Assembly: GCA_046719185.1 (NCBI GenBank)
Contig: JBDNDK010000160.1
Coordinates: forward strand, 1 to 5,631
Origin: JBDNDK01 sp046719185
GTDB taxonomy: Bacteria > Armatimonadota > UBA5829
Direction: 5' to 3'
Length of the DNA: 5,631 nucleotides
In this document: positions 1 through 5,631 of the stretch, piece after piece
Layout: the number at the start of each line of letters is the position of its first letter
Numbering within the stretch: position 1 is the stretch's first letter
Notes under the pieces: model-generated
The model's input: only the letters and a program-made list of their open reading frames with translations
What the model was told of the DNA's origin: nothing
Database searches by the model: none
Position numbers and translations under genes: made by a program

Positions 1-386
1 ATAATTTTGCCTATCAACTCATCTCTTTGTGCAGTTAATCCAAGTGAATGGCTGCCATGAGGCTTAGCCATCACATCAACAGCTCCAGATTTTAATGCAA
101 GCAGACTTTCTTTTGCACCAGCTGTAGTTAGTGAGCTCAACATCACTACTGGAGTAGGTTTTTTTTCCATAATAACTTTTAATGTATCAAGTCCATTCAG
201 TTCAGGCATTTCTATATCCATTGTAATGACATCAGGCTTTAATTTATCAACTAAAGAAATAGCTTCTCTGCCATTGTTTGCTGTGCCCACAACTGAAAGT
301 TTAGGAGAACTTGAAACAATATCAGCTACTACTTTTCTAGCAAATACTGAATCATCAACTATAAGTACTTTTATAATATTTTCCAT
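1..386 (-). CDS. cheB: CheB, receptor methylesterase/deamidase response regulator (receiver part only, 3' end off window)
   Basis: The reading frame opens with ATG at 386-384 and stays open to the left edge, giving 128 codons. They form a complete CheY-type receiver domain: acidic pair D11-D12, phospho-acceptor D57 in a TMDIEMPELNG context, switch serines S84-S85 and conserved lysine K108 in an AKP motif. The MDIEMP and VMLSSL motifs and the place after cheD are typical of CheB rather than CheY. By family knowledge CheB is about 350 residues; its C-terminal methylesterase domain removes methyl groups from receptor glutamates and is activated when CheA phosphorylates the receiver. That domain and its catalytic Ser-His-Asp lie outside the window, so the call rests on receiver sequence and context. 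The start codon shares one base with the cheD stop (TAATG), and the nearest purine-rich site, AGAGAG at 402-407, is about 15 bases upstream. Translation is therefore probably coupled to cheD. Confidence 0.9.
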   Translation of the reverse strand, partial: MENIIKVLIVDDSVFARKVVADIVSSSPKLSVVGTANNGREAISLVDKLKPDVITMDIEMPELNGLDTLKVIMEKKPTPVVMLSSLTTAGAKESLLALKSGAVDVMAKPHGSHSLGLTAQRDELIGKI

Positions 387-907
387 TATGCTGCTTTCAA
401 ACTCTCTAATCCTATTCCAAGACAAACAAAGAACTGTTCCACACCACCGGCATTTTTCACACAAACATCACCGGTGTTGCAATCAAGACTTACTGTTCTT
501 CCCACTTTGCCTCCAAGATCTTCTTTAACAATTTGAAGTCTTGTTTTCGATATATGGTTCTTAATTGCAACAGCATTTTTCTTGCCTACATCAAGTTTTT
601 CCCCTGGTCCAGAAAATGAGAAAAGCTGTGCTCCACCAACTAATGCAACCTTTAATCTAGATTCAGTGCTTCCTCTTCTAGTCATTTCTTCTATAACAAA
701 AGGAACTGCAGTATCAGCATATTTGCCTGGTTCTACAACATCTTTAGCTCTAGATTCAGGAAGCATCACATGAGCAATACATCCTATCTTAAGCCTTGGA
801 TCATAAACACAAAATCCTATACATGAACCCAGCCCCAGTGCTCGAAGCATAGTTACCCCGGACTCTGAGAATGCAACTTGTCCCATTCGAGCTATTCCGT
901 CGTTCAA
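386..907 (-). CDS. cheD: CheD, chemoreceptor glutamine deamidase / CheC partner
   Basis: This 173-residue protein has the usual length and motifs of CheD, a cytoplasmic enzyme that deamidates receptor glutamines and binds CheC. The nucleophile motif GLGSC places the catalytic cysteine at C29. The catalytic histidine H46 lies in AHVMLP, with the same 17-residue spacing as Cys27 and His44 in the Thermotoga maritima enzyme. Later conserved stretches are VGGAQLFSF (about 89-98), VGKKNAVAIK (about 107-116) and LGGKVGRTVSL (about 131-141). The third active-site residue, normally Thr six residues before the Cys, is Ala23 here (codon GCA), so activity may be altered. I take the TTG at 907-905 as the start because GGAG lies 7 bases upstream and the N-terminus then matches family length. 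The first ATG, at residue 8, would cut into the conserved IxxMGxxxxS segment. The gene follows cheC by 14 bases, and its stop overlaps the cheB start. Confidence 0.95.
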   Translation of the reverse strand: MNDGIARMGQVAFSESGVTMLRALGLGSCIGFCVYDPRLKIGCIAHVMLPESRAKDVVEPGKYADTAVPFVIEEMTRRGSTESRLKVALVGGAQLFSFSGPGEKLDVGKKNAVAIKNHISKTRLQIVKEDLGGKVGRTVSLDCNTGDVCVKNAGGVEQFFVCLGIGLESLKAA

Positions 908-914
908 TATTCTA

Positions 915-918
915 CTCC
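915..918 (-). promoter_or_regulatory. Shine-Dalgarno site supporting the TTG start of cheD
   Basis: GGAG sits 7 bases before the TTG at 907-905, inside the 14-base cheC-cheD gap. The only nearby upstream ATG (GATATGGAGTAG) meets a stop within two codons, and the next in-frame ATG is seven codons into the protein. The site therefore decides in favour of the rare TTG start. Confidence 0.7.
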
Positions 919-921
919 ATA

Positions 922-1509
922 TCAGAGGGTGTTTATTTCAGGAACATACAGGAAAAAACCCCTCAGGATTCTATTATTTCCTGCAAATCTTGTTACAATG
1001 CTAATAGTATCTTCATCATAAAGCCCAGTGTTTAGAAGGACACTATCAATCACTGCAGATGCCATATCAATAGCAATGGCAGGTGGACTAGGCCACAATC
1101 TACATCCATAAAAATCACTTATTGAATTCAAATACGCAGAGTTTACAATATTACCAACTTCTTGAATTGTAGATTGTTCAAACTCATCCATATCAGTGTA
1201 TGTACCAATTTCTTTCCCCATCAATAAATCTACAAGTGCTAATGCACTATTAATTGGGAATATAAGAAGAGCATGACCTGGTATATCACCTTCAACAGAT
1301 ATATATACACCAACAACAATATCTTCCGGACTGCCTGATATTTCAGCAAGTCTTGAGGTAGGTGCAATTCCAGCAGATATTACATCCATTCTGATATTAC
1401 TGTTAGACATAATATCTATAGCTTCAGCAGCCTTTTTAACACCAGACTTTGCAGCTGTTAAAAATCCCCTCAATGAATCATCAGTTTTGTTTTTATGAGC
1501 AATATCCAT
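922..1509 (-). CDS. cheC: CheC-family CheY-P phosphatase
   Basis: The protein has 195 residues, close to the usual CheC length of about 200, and lacks the C-terminal SpoA domain that would make it FliY. The family signature (D/S)-x3-E-x2-N-x22-P is present once, as S113, E117, N120 and P143; E117/N120 correspond to E118/N121 of Bacillus subtilis CheC. The symmetry-related N-terminal site is missing: in a by-eye alignment of the first helix (about 13-34), T18 and K21 occupy the Glu and Asn positions. The expected role is hydrolysis of CheY-P in the cytoplasm, tuned by binding to CheD, whose gene is next. The ATG lies 2 bases after the fliM stop. Its ribosome site GGAGGG (1518-1523, 8 bases upstream) is inside the last fliM codons, which suggests translational coupling. 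A degenerate FliY-like protein is the main alternative. Confidence 0.88.
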   Translation of the reverse strand: MDIAHKNKTDDSLRGFLTAAKSGVKKAAEAIDIMSNSNIRMDVISAGIAPTSRLAEISGSPEDIVVGVYISVEGDIPGHALLIFPINSALALVDLLMGKEIGTYTDMDEFEQSTIQEVGNIVNSAYLNSISDFYGCRLWPSPPAIAIDMASAVIDSVLLNTGLYDEDTISIVTRFAGNNRILRGFFLYVPEINTL

Positions 1510-1511
1510 AA

Positions 1512-2510
1512 TTACTGCCCTCCAAGCAGTTGATCCGTATCCAAATCATTGGTTTTTCTGGTTATCTGCACAGCAAGATTTCCATCACTTGAGCCTAGTA
1601 TTCCACAAAATGCAGATATGTCTTCCACTCTAACCTCAACTTCACCATTTGATTTGGTAGGCAGTCGAATCAAATCTCCTACCTCTAAATTTATAATATC
1701 TTCAAAAGATAGACTAGTGCGTCCTAAATATGCCTTCACATTAAGCTCAACTTGTTCAAATGACCTCTTTAATGCTTCATTTGCTTTTTCAAATTGTTTT
1801 GATGATGTATTAGCTGCCCTAGTTACAGACAATTTAGGAAGCACAGTTTCAATTGCAACAGTTGGAATACATACACTCATCATACTCATATGTTCTCCAA
1901 CTGTTATTTCATAACCACAAACCAAAACCGCCTCAGAAGGCAGCAACACCTGCCTTGTGGTTGAATCTGTTGACATACTCAAAATTTTGAACTCAATATT
2001 TACAAACTGAGACCAAGCATCAACATATTTTTTCAATGCAAGCTCAACAACAGGAACTACAATAGCTTTATCAATATCTGTAATTGATATGGCTCCGGTA
2101 TGATTTACAACAGTACCACCTGCCAAAAGATCAACACAAGTTGCTACAAATGAAGGATTAAACTCAAATATAGCTAATGGGCTCAAAGGCTCAAGTTCCA
2201 CTTCCACAAATAATGTAGTATTAGGAACAGAAGCAGCATACTCTCTATATGTGAGCTGATCCAAAGCTAAAAGTTCAACTTGTGATGCTACCCTCAATAA
2301 ACCAGCTAAAGAACCTCCAAAAGCTGCACCATGTTTTGAATGAATCATATTTAATGTTCTAAGGTGATCTTTAGAGAATTTATCTGGTCTTGCAAAGTCA
2401 TATAGTCTTACGGTTCTTTCAGTTCCTTTGTCTGCACCATCAGCTGCATTTGTAGATTCATATGTCTCTAATAATGCGTTGATTTCATCTTGGCTTAAAA
2501 CATCCGCCAT
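1512..2510 (-). CDS. fliM: FliM, flagellar motor switch (C-ring) protein
   Basis: This 332-residue protein has the full FliM layout. The N-terminal peptide LSQDEINALL (5-14) is the CheY-P-binding motif. After an acidic linker, VRLYDFARPDKFSKD (34-48) leads into the CheC-like middle domain (about 45-235). A C-terminal SpoA/FliN-like domain follows (about 250-325), with YLGRTSLSFEDIINLEVGDLIRL at its centre. FliM sits in the cytoplasmic ring at the base of the flagellum, binds FliG and FliN/FliY, and converts CheY-P binding into a change of rotation. Two departures are visible: the GGXG motif of the middle domain reads GGTV (131-134), and the first middle-domain helix has an unusual Gly/Ala-rich run, HGAAFGGSLAG (60-70). 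AAGGA at 2518-2522, 7 bases upstream, supports the ATG. The gene lies inside a chemotaxis cluster with no fliN or fliY beside it. Confidence 0.96.
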   Translation of the reverse strand: MADVLSQDEINALLETYESTNAADGADKGTERTVRLYDFARPDKFSKDHLRTLNMIHSKHGAAFGGSLAGLLRVASQVELLALDQLTYREYAASVPNTTLFVEVELEPLSPLAIFEFNPSFVATCVDLLAGGTVVNHTGAISITDIDKAIVVPVVELALKKYVDAWSQFVNIEFKILSMSTDSTTRQVLLPSEAVLVCGYEITVGEHMSMMSVCIPTVAIETVLPKLSVTRAANTSSKQFEKANEALKRSFEQVELNVKAYLGRTSLSFEDIINLEVGDLIRLPTKSNGEVEVRVEDISAFCGILGSSDGNLAVQITRKTNDLDTDQLLGGQ

Positions 2511-2528
2511 AATCTTTTCCTTCTATTT

Positions 2529-2550
2529 AAGTATTTTTATTGTTATACTT
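2529..2550. repeat. Small AT-rich inverted repeat in the fliM leader
   Basis: Arms AAGTAT (2529-2534) and ATACTT (2545-2550) pair perfectly over 6 bases around a 10-base AT-rich loop. The dyad lies just upstream of the fliM ribosome site, close to where transcription from the candidate promoter would begin. It could be an operator half-site pair or chance in AT-rich DNA. It is too weak to be a terminator and has no GC stem. Confidence 0.2.
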
Positions 2551-2555
2551 TTATT

Positions 2556-2581
2556 ATTTCGGCATACTAGGGCAATCTTTA
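2556..2581 (-). promoter_or_regulatory. Candidate sigma-28/sigma-D (motility) promoter for fliM-cheC-cheD-cheB
   Basis: On the minus strand TAAA (2581-2578) is followed, after exactly 15 bases, by CCGAAAT (2562-2556). The known Bacillus subtilis sigma-D consensus is TAAA, about 15 bases, then CCGATAT, so there is one mismatch. It lies in the 88-base cheX-fliM gap, the longest in the window, and points towards fliM. Transcription would start near 2549, about 40 bases before the fliM ATG. I see no well-spaced sigma-A promoter here: a TATAAC at 2548-2543 lacks a -35 partner at 16-18 bases. Short motifs of this kind can arise by chance. Confidence 0.4.
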
Positions 2582-2598
2582 GAGTGCTTATATTGCTT

Positions 2599-3072
2599 TT
2601 ATGCCGCTTTTTTTGCAACTTCTAATAATGCAACATTAACTTCTATTCTGCCAAATGCTGTGGTAACAGGAACTACTAATGCAGGAACTTTAGTTGAAAC
2701 CTCCAAATCAACTCCTCTAATAACAGATGGAGGTGTGATATCTACAGTGTATCCTTTTTGTGATAGCAGTGTGATAGCATTACCTGTTATCATATTTCCA
2801 AGTTCTGATAATGCACTCCAAGCCATTTCATCAATAACATCAATTTCACTACCAATCATAGCACCGGCAATTTTTTGTGCAGTACCCAGTGACATTCCAT
2901 ATAAAACATTTCCTTCAATATTTCCATTTACTCCAGCCATTATATTTATGTGTTGTGTTGTAAATGTACTTCTACGAAGTGCTAAATCACCTCTTGTTGG
3001 TTCCTGACCGCTGAAAGTCTGGAAAATATTAAATGCTGCACTTAAAAAAGGTTCTATAAATTCTACTCGCAT
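2599..3072 (-). CDS. cheX: CheX, CheY-P phosphatase
   Basis: This 157-residue protein has the length and single-site layout of CheX, the dimeric relative of CheC and FliY that hydrolyses CheY-P in bacteria without CheZ. The active-site helix is DEMAWSALSELGNMITGNA (81-99), in which S86, E90 and N93 fit (D/S)-x3-E-x2-N, followed by the conserved proline region P114-P115. Upstream, NIEGNVLYGMSLGTAQKIAGAM (51-72) is the beta-strand and helix typical of the family. The start begins MRVEFIEPFL, as in many CheX proteins, and has a strong site, AAGGGGAG (3078-3085), 5 bases upstream of the ATG. It follows cheY, its presumed substrate, after 59 bases, and is separated from fliM by 88 bases. With cheC downstream, the cluster carries two CheC-type phosphatases. 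Confidence 0.93.
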   Translation of the reverse strand: MRVEFIEPFLSAAFNIFQTFSGQEPTRGDLALRRSTFTTQHINIMAGVNGNIEGNVLYGMSLGTAQKIAGAMIGSEIDVIDEMAWSALSELGNMITGNAITLLSQKGYTVDITPPSVIRGVDLEVSTKVPALVVPVTTAFGRIEVNVALLEVAKKAA

Positions 3073-3094
3073 ACTGTCTCCCCTTATTATTTAA

Positions 3095-3121
3095 GACATT
3101 TTATAAAATATACTAAATGTC
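3095..3121. repeat. AT-rich inverted repeat between cheY and cheX
   Basis: Arms GACATTT (3095-3101) and AAATGTC (3115-3121) are a perfect 7-base dyad around a 13-base AT-only-but-one loop. The element fills most of the 59-base cheY-cheX gap. There is no GC-rich stem and no following T-run on the coding strand, so it is not a convincing intrinsic terminator. A weak RNA hairpin, a protein-binding site or chance are all possible. Confidence 0.25.
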
Positions 3122-3131
3122 ATATTATTTT

Positions 3132-3500
3132 TTATGCAGAACCAAGAGCTTTTTGCACACCTTCCAATACTCTCTCAGGTTGGAAAGGTTTCACTATATA
3201 GTCTTTTACTCCAGACTTAATTGCCTCAACAACAAGATTCTGCTGTCCAAGTGCAGTGCACATTAATACAGTTGCTTTGGGATCACTCGCAAGTATTTCT
3301 TTTGCGGCTTCAAGCCCATCTTTAACAGGCATTGTTATATCCATAAGCACAGCATCTGGTTTTAATTCAGAATATTTGCTTACAGCAACTTCGCCATTTT
3401 CTGCTTCACCTACAACTTCATAGCCAGCTTGTTCAAGAATCCTTTTTACAGTTGTTCTCATAAACATAGCATCATCTACAACTAATATTCTTTTTGGCAT
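3132..3500 (-). CDS. cheY: CheY, single-domain chemotaxis response regulator
   Basis: The 122-residue protein is a stand-alone receiver domain with all expected residues: acidic pair D9-D10, phospho-acceptor D54 in LMDITMP, switch threonine T82, and K104-P105 in YIVKPF. The motifs RILVVDDAMFMR and GYEVVGEAENG are typical of CheY from low-GC Gram-positives and Thermotoga. Phosphorylated by CheA, it would diffuse to the motor and bind the FliM N-terminal peptide; CheX and CheC would dephosphorylate it. There is no output domain, so it is not a transcription factor. The ATG is 17 bases from the cheR stop. AAGGAG (3514-3519) overlaps the cheR stop codon (TAAGGAG) and sits 13 bases from the ATG, a long but usable spacing. 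No better in-frame start is visible. Confidence 0.96.
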   Translation of the reverse strand: MPKRILVVDDAMFMRTTVKRILEQAGYEVVGEAENGEVAVSKYSELKPDAVLMDITMPVKDGLEAAKEILASDPKATVLMCTALGQQNLVVEAIKSGVKDYIVKPFQPERVLEGVQKALGSA

Positions 3501-3517
3501 CGGCTTTATCTCACTCC

Positions 3518-4327
3518 TTAGTGCTTATTTGGCTTTCTATAAAAGAATGGAAAGCTATTTTCAAAACCTATATCAGAATAATCTGTAATTCTCTCTGTTC
3601 CACCAACAAATAAATATCCCCCCGGCCTCAGAGAATTAAAGAACTTCCTATATAGGTCATATTTAGTTTCATCAGTGAAGTATATAACCACATTTCTGCA
3701 AACAATTAAGTCATATCCAGCACTGAATCTATCTTTTAGTAAGTCATGTTTTCTAAATGTGATAATAGATTTAATTTCATTTGTAGCTTCAAATCCATTT
3801 TCAACAGTTTTGAAAAACTTAAATTGCCTTGCTTTAGAAACATTCTTCATTTCTAAATCTGAAAATATTCCTGCCCTAGCCCTTGCCAACATTCTGTCAT
3901 CTATATCAGTTGCAAGTATTGAATGTTTTCCAGATGGTGATGCTTCTTTTGCAAGAATTGCAAGAGTATATGCTTCAGCACCCAATGAACATCCTGCAGA
4001 CCATATATTCAAATTTTTATTGCTAGCTAAAAGCTCCGGGAGAACTTTTGTTCTTAATACTTCAAACTGCTCAGGATTTCTAAAAAGCTCAGTAACATTG
4101 ATTGTTACTCTATCAAAAAAATCATTTAGCAGTTTCTCATCTTTTTCTAAAAGCAAAAAATACTTAGCAAATGAATCAACACCCACTTTTTCCATATTTG
4201 CTCTTAGTCTTCTTTCCATCTGAGGCCTTTTATATGCCTCTAAATCTAGTCCAAAAGAAGCTTTGACTTTCTTTTTGAAAATATTAAAATCATTATCAGA
4301 AGTTCTATCACTATTAGATAATTCCAT
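3518..4327 (-). CDS. cheR: CheR, chemoreceptor glutamate methyltransferase
   Basis: This 269-residue protein has the usual CheR length and order. An N-terminal helical domain includes the basic ERRLRANMEK helix (38-47). TELFRNPEQF (79-88) carries R83, equivalent to the essential Arg98 of the Salmonella enzyme. The S-adenosylmethionine-binding motif is IWSAGCSLGAEAYTLA (108-123), D141 in LATDID binds the cofactor in the family, and CRNVVIYF (210-217) is the conserved late motif. It methylates receptor glutamates and opposes CheB. Motif I reads GAEAYTLA where most family members have G(E/A)EPYSLA, a mild divergence that should still fold. The ATG is 3 bases after the cheA stop, with GGAGG (4339-4343) inside the last cheA codons 11 bases upstream, so translation is probably coupled to cheA. 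Confidence 0.96.
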   Translation of the reverse strand: MELSNSDRTSDNDFNIFKKKVKASFGLDLEAYKRPQMERRLRANMEKVGVDSFAKYFLLLEKDEKLLNDFFDRVTINVTELFRNPEQFEVLRTKVLPELLASNKNLNIWSAGCSLGAEAYTLAILAKEASPSGKHSILATDIDDRMLARARAGIFSDLEMKNVSKARQFKFFKTVENGFEATNEIKSIITFRKHDLLKDRFSAGYDLIVCRNVVIYFTDETKYDLYRKFFNSLRPGGYLFVGGTERITDYSDIGFENSFPFFYRKPNKH

Positions 4328-4330
4328 AAA

Positions 4331-5631
4331 TTATTGAGCCTCCACCAATTCATACATTTCTTTTTCTGATTTTCTTTTGTTTATCAATCCTTGCAAACCA
4401 GCAACATCAACAATCAATGCTACTCTACCATCACCAAGAATTGTTGCACCAGCCACACCCGGAATATCTCCAAAGAATGATCCCAAAGGCTTGATAACTA
4501 CTTCATGTTCACCAATGAGTTTATCTACAATAAGACCAACTTTCATTGAGCCAGTGTTTACAACAACAAATGTTATCCATTCATCATCTATCTTTTGAAC
4601 AATATTCTCATAGATGAATCCAAGTTTTACTAGTGGAAGCACCTGACCTCTAAAATTGATAGCAGGATGACCATCAATGCTGTGTATATCTTTCTTATCA
4701 CATCTAAATGTTTCAACAACAGCAGATAATGGAATGACTATTATTCTTCCGCAAACATCGGTAACAAGAGCTTGTATAATTGCAAGAGTGAGAGGCAAGC
4801 TTATTCTAAATCTAGTGCCTTTGCCAAGTTCTGTCTGAACATCAACACTGCCTGAAAGACCCTGAATGTTGTTTCTTACAACATCCATACCTACTCCTCT
4901 TCCAGATATTTCAGTTATCTGTTCTTTTGTACTTACACCAGAAGCAAACAATAATTGAAGTGCTTCATCATCATTCATTCTGGCTACTGCCTCTGCTCCA
5001 ACTATACCTTTTTTCACTGCAGCAGCCCGAATTTTCTCAACATCAATACCCTTTCCATCATCTTCAACTTCAATAAAGATTCTATTTTCTTCTTGTTTAG
5101 CAGCAAGAGTTACAGTTGCAGTTCTTGGCTTCCCTGCTGCTTCTCTTTCTTCTGGAGTTTCTATTCCATGATCAACAGCATTCCTCAAAAGATGAGTGAT
5201 AGGATCCACAATATCCTCAAGGATTGATCTGTCTAGTTCAGTTTCTTCTCCAACTAGAACAAATTCTATTTCCTTTCCAGCTTTTCTTGATAAATCTCTC
5301 ACCATTCTTGGGAATCTATTGAATACTTGCCCAACTGGCAAAAGCCTTACTTTCATTATATGTTCTTGAAGCTCTGTTACTACTCTTCCAATGTGGATAG
5401 CTGTTTCTCCAAGATTTTGCACAAGATCTTCATTTTCATATTTGAATGAAAGATCACTTTCTATCTTTGATATTCTAGTTCTATCAATAACAAGTTCTGC
5501 AATTAAATTCATTAAAGTATCTAATCTATCAACACCAACTCTAACAGTTTGAATTGCTTTTGCTTCTGTTTGCTGTTCAGCTTTTGAAGATTCATTATTA
5601 GATTGTGGTTTTGATTTTTTATTTTCAGTTT
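4331..5631 (-). CDS. cheA: CheA, chemotaxis sensor histidine kinase (P3-P4-P5 part, 5' end off window)
   Basis: The frame is open through the right edge, giving 432 visible residues, so the ATG at 5512 is internal and not a start. The first 27 or so visible residues are a hydrophilic Lys/Gln/Ser/Glu linker. TVRVGVDRLDTLMNLIAELVIDRTRI then opens the P3 dimerisation helices. The P4 ATP-binding domain has an N box HLLRNAVDHGIE (codons from about 5194), a G1 box EDDGKGID (about 5065), LLFASGVSTKE, and a G2 box GRGVGMD (about 4903), ending with GKGTRFRISLPLT. The P5 CheW-like regulatory domain covers roughly the last 145 residues, with a short charged tail. The P1 phospho-histidine and P2 docking domains lie outside the window. 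CheA phosphorylates CheY and CheB in receptor-CheW arrays. All visible nucleotide-binding motifs are intact, so an active kinase is expected. Confidence 0.97.
   Translation of the reverse strand, partial: TENKKSKPQSNNESSKAEQQTEAKAIQTVRVGVDRLDTLMNLIAELVIDRTRISKIESDLSFKYENEDLVQNLGETAIHIGRVVTELQEHIMKVRLLPVGQVFNRFPRMVRDLSRKAGKEIEFVLVGEETELDRSILEDIVDPITHLLRNAVDHGIETPEEREAAGKPRTATVTLAAKQEENRIFIEVEDDGKGIDVEKIRAAAVKKGIVGAEAVARMNDDEALQLLFASGVSTKEQITEISGRGVGMDVVRNNIQGLSGSVDVQTELGKGTRFRISLPLTLAIIQALVTDVCGRIIVIPLSAVVETFRCDKKDIHSIDGHPAINFRGQVLPLVKLGFIYENIVQKIDDEWITFVVVNTGSMKVGLIVDKLIGEHEVVIKPLGSFFGDIPGVAGATILGDGRVALIVDVAGLQGLINKRKSEKEMYELVEAQ

Noticed and set aside
226..528. Plus-strand open frame of 100 codons
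   Set aside because: It lies opposite the cheB and cheD coding sequence, has no family resemblance or ribosome site, and is explained as a shadow frame.
2543..2548. TATAAC as a sigma-A -10 box before fliM
   Set aside because: No TTGACA-like hexamer lies 16-18 bases upstream; the best candidate, TTGCCC, is about 22 bases away. AT-rich hexamers are common in this DNA.
2428..3007. Two overlapping plus-strand frames across the fliM start and cheX
   Set aside because: They overlap each other and two well-supported minus-strand genes. Their hydrophobic products come from antisense of ordinary codons.
3073..3131. Intrinsic terminator between cheY and cheX
   Set aside because: The dyad there has AT-rich arms, a long loop and no following T-run on the transcribed strand, and cheX continues the same pathway downstream.
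3675..4223. Plus-strand open frame of 182 codons
   Set aside because: It is antisense to cheR across its whole length. The CheR motifs on the other strand are intact, and the plus-strand product is Ser/Phe/Leu-rich as expected from a complement of AT-rich coding DNA.
5510..5512. ATG as a possible start of a short CheA
   Set aside because: The frame continues upstream to the window edge with a linker and the opening of the P3 domain (TVRVGVDRLDTL), so this methionine is internal.
1..5631. Mobile elements, CRISPR arrays, tRNA or rRNA genes
   Set aside because: Nearly all of the window is accounted for by eight chemotaxis/motility coding sequences. I saw no spaced direct repeats, transposase motifs or structured RNA.

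Overview
This window is a compact, single-strand chemotaxis and flagellar-switch gene cluster. Everything recognisable is encoded on the minus strand, so transcription runs from right to left in these coordinates. In transcription order the genes are cheA (its 5' part lies beyond the right edge), cheR, cheY, cheX, fliM, cheC, cheD and cheB (its 3' part lies beyond the left edge). Six genes are complete and two are cut by the window ends. The longest non-coding stretches are 88 bases (cheX-fliM) and 59 bases (cheY-cheX); the other junctions are 17 bases or less, or overlap.

The DNA is AT-rich, with frequent AGA and ATA codons and strong purine-rich Shine-Dalgarno sites. The gene set (CheC, CheD and CheX, with no CheZ in view) is the Bacillus/Clostridium/Thermotoga/spirochaete style of chemotaxis rather than the enteric style. 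A low-GC, motile, probably Firmicutes-like (clostridial) bacterium is the simplest guess. Other CheC/CheD/CheX-bearing phyla cannot be excluded, because the gene order does not match the Bacillus subtilis fla/che operon.

Region by region: 4331-5631 encodes the P3 dimerisation, P4 kinase and P5 CheW-like domains of CheA. The stretch 3518-4327 is the receptor methyltransferase CheR, and 3132-3500 is the response regulator CheY. At 2599-3072 is the CheY-P phosphatase CheX. After an 88-base gap with a candidate sigma-28/sigma-D promoter come fliM (1512-2510), cheC (922-1509), cheD (386-907, TTG start) and the receiver domain of CheB (1-386).

Together the genes form most of a complete signalling loop. 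CheA autophosphorylates and passes phosphate to CheY and CheB. CheY-P would bind the FliM N-terminus at the flagellar switch. CheX and CheC would remove phosphate from CheY-P. CheR, CheB and CheD would adjust receptor modification. CheW, receptors and FliN/FliY are not in the window.

I do not see an undescribed system here. The points worth a second look are residue-level and regulatory: CheD lacks the threonine of its Cys-His-Thr site, CheC keeps only one of two phosphatase sites, FliM has an altered GGXG motif, and there is a candidate motility promoter inside the cluster.
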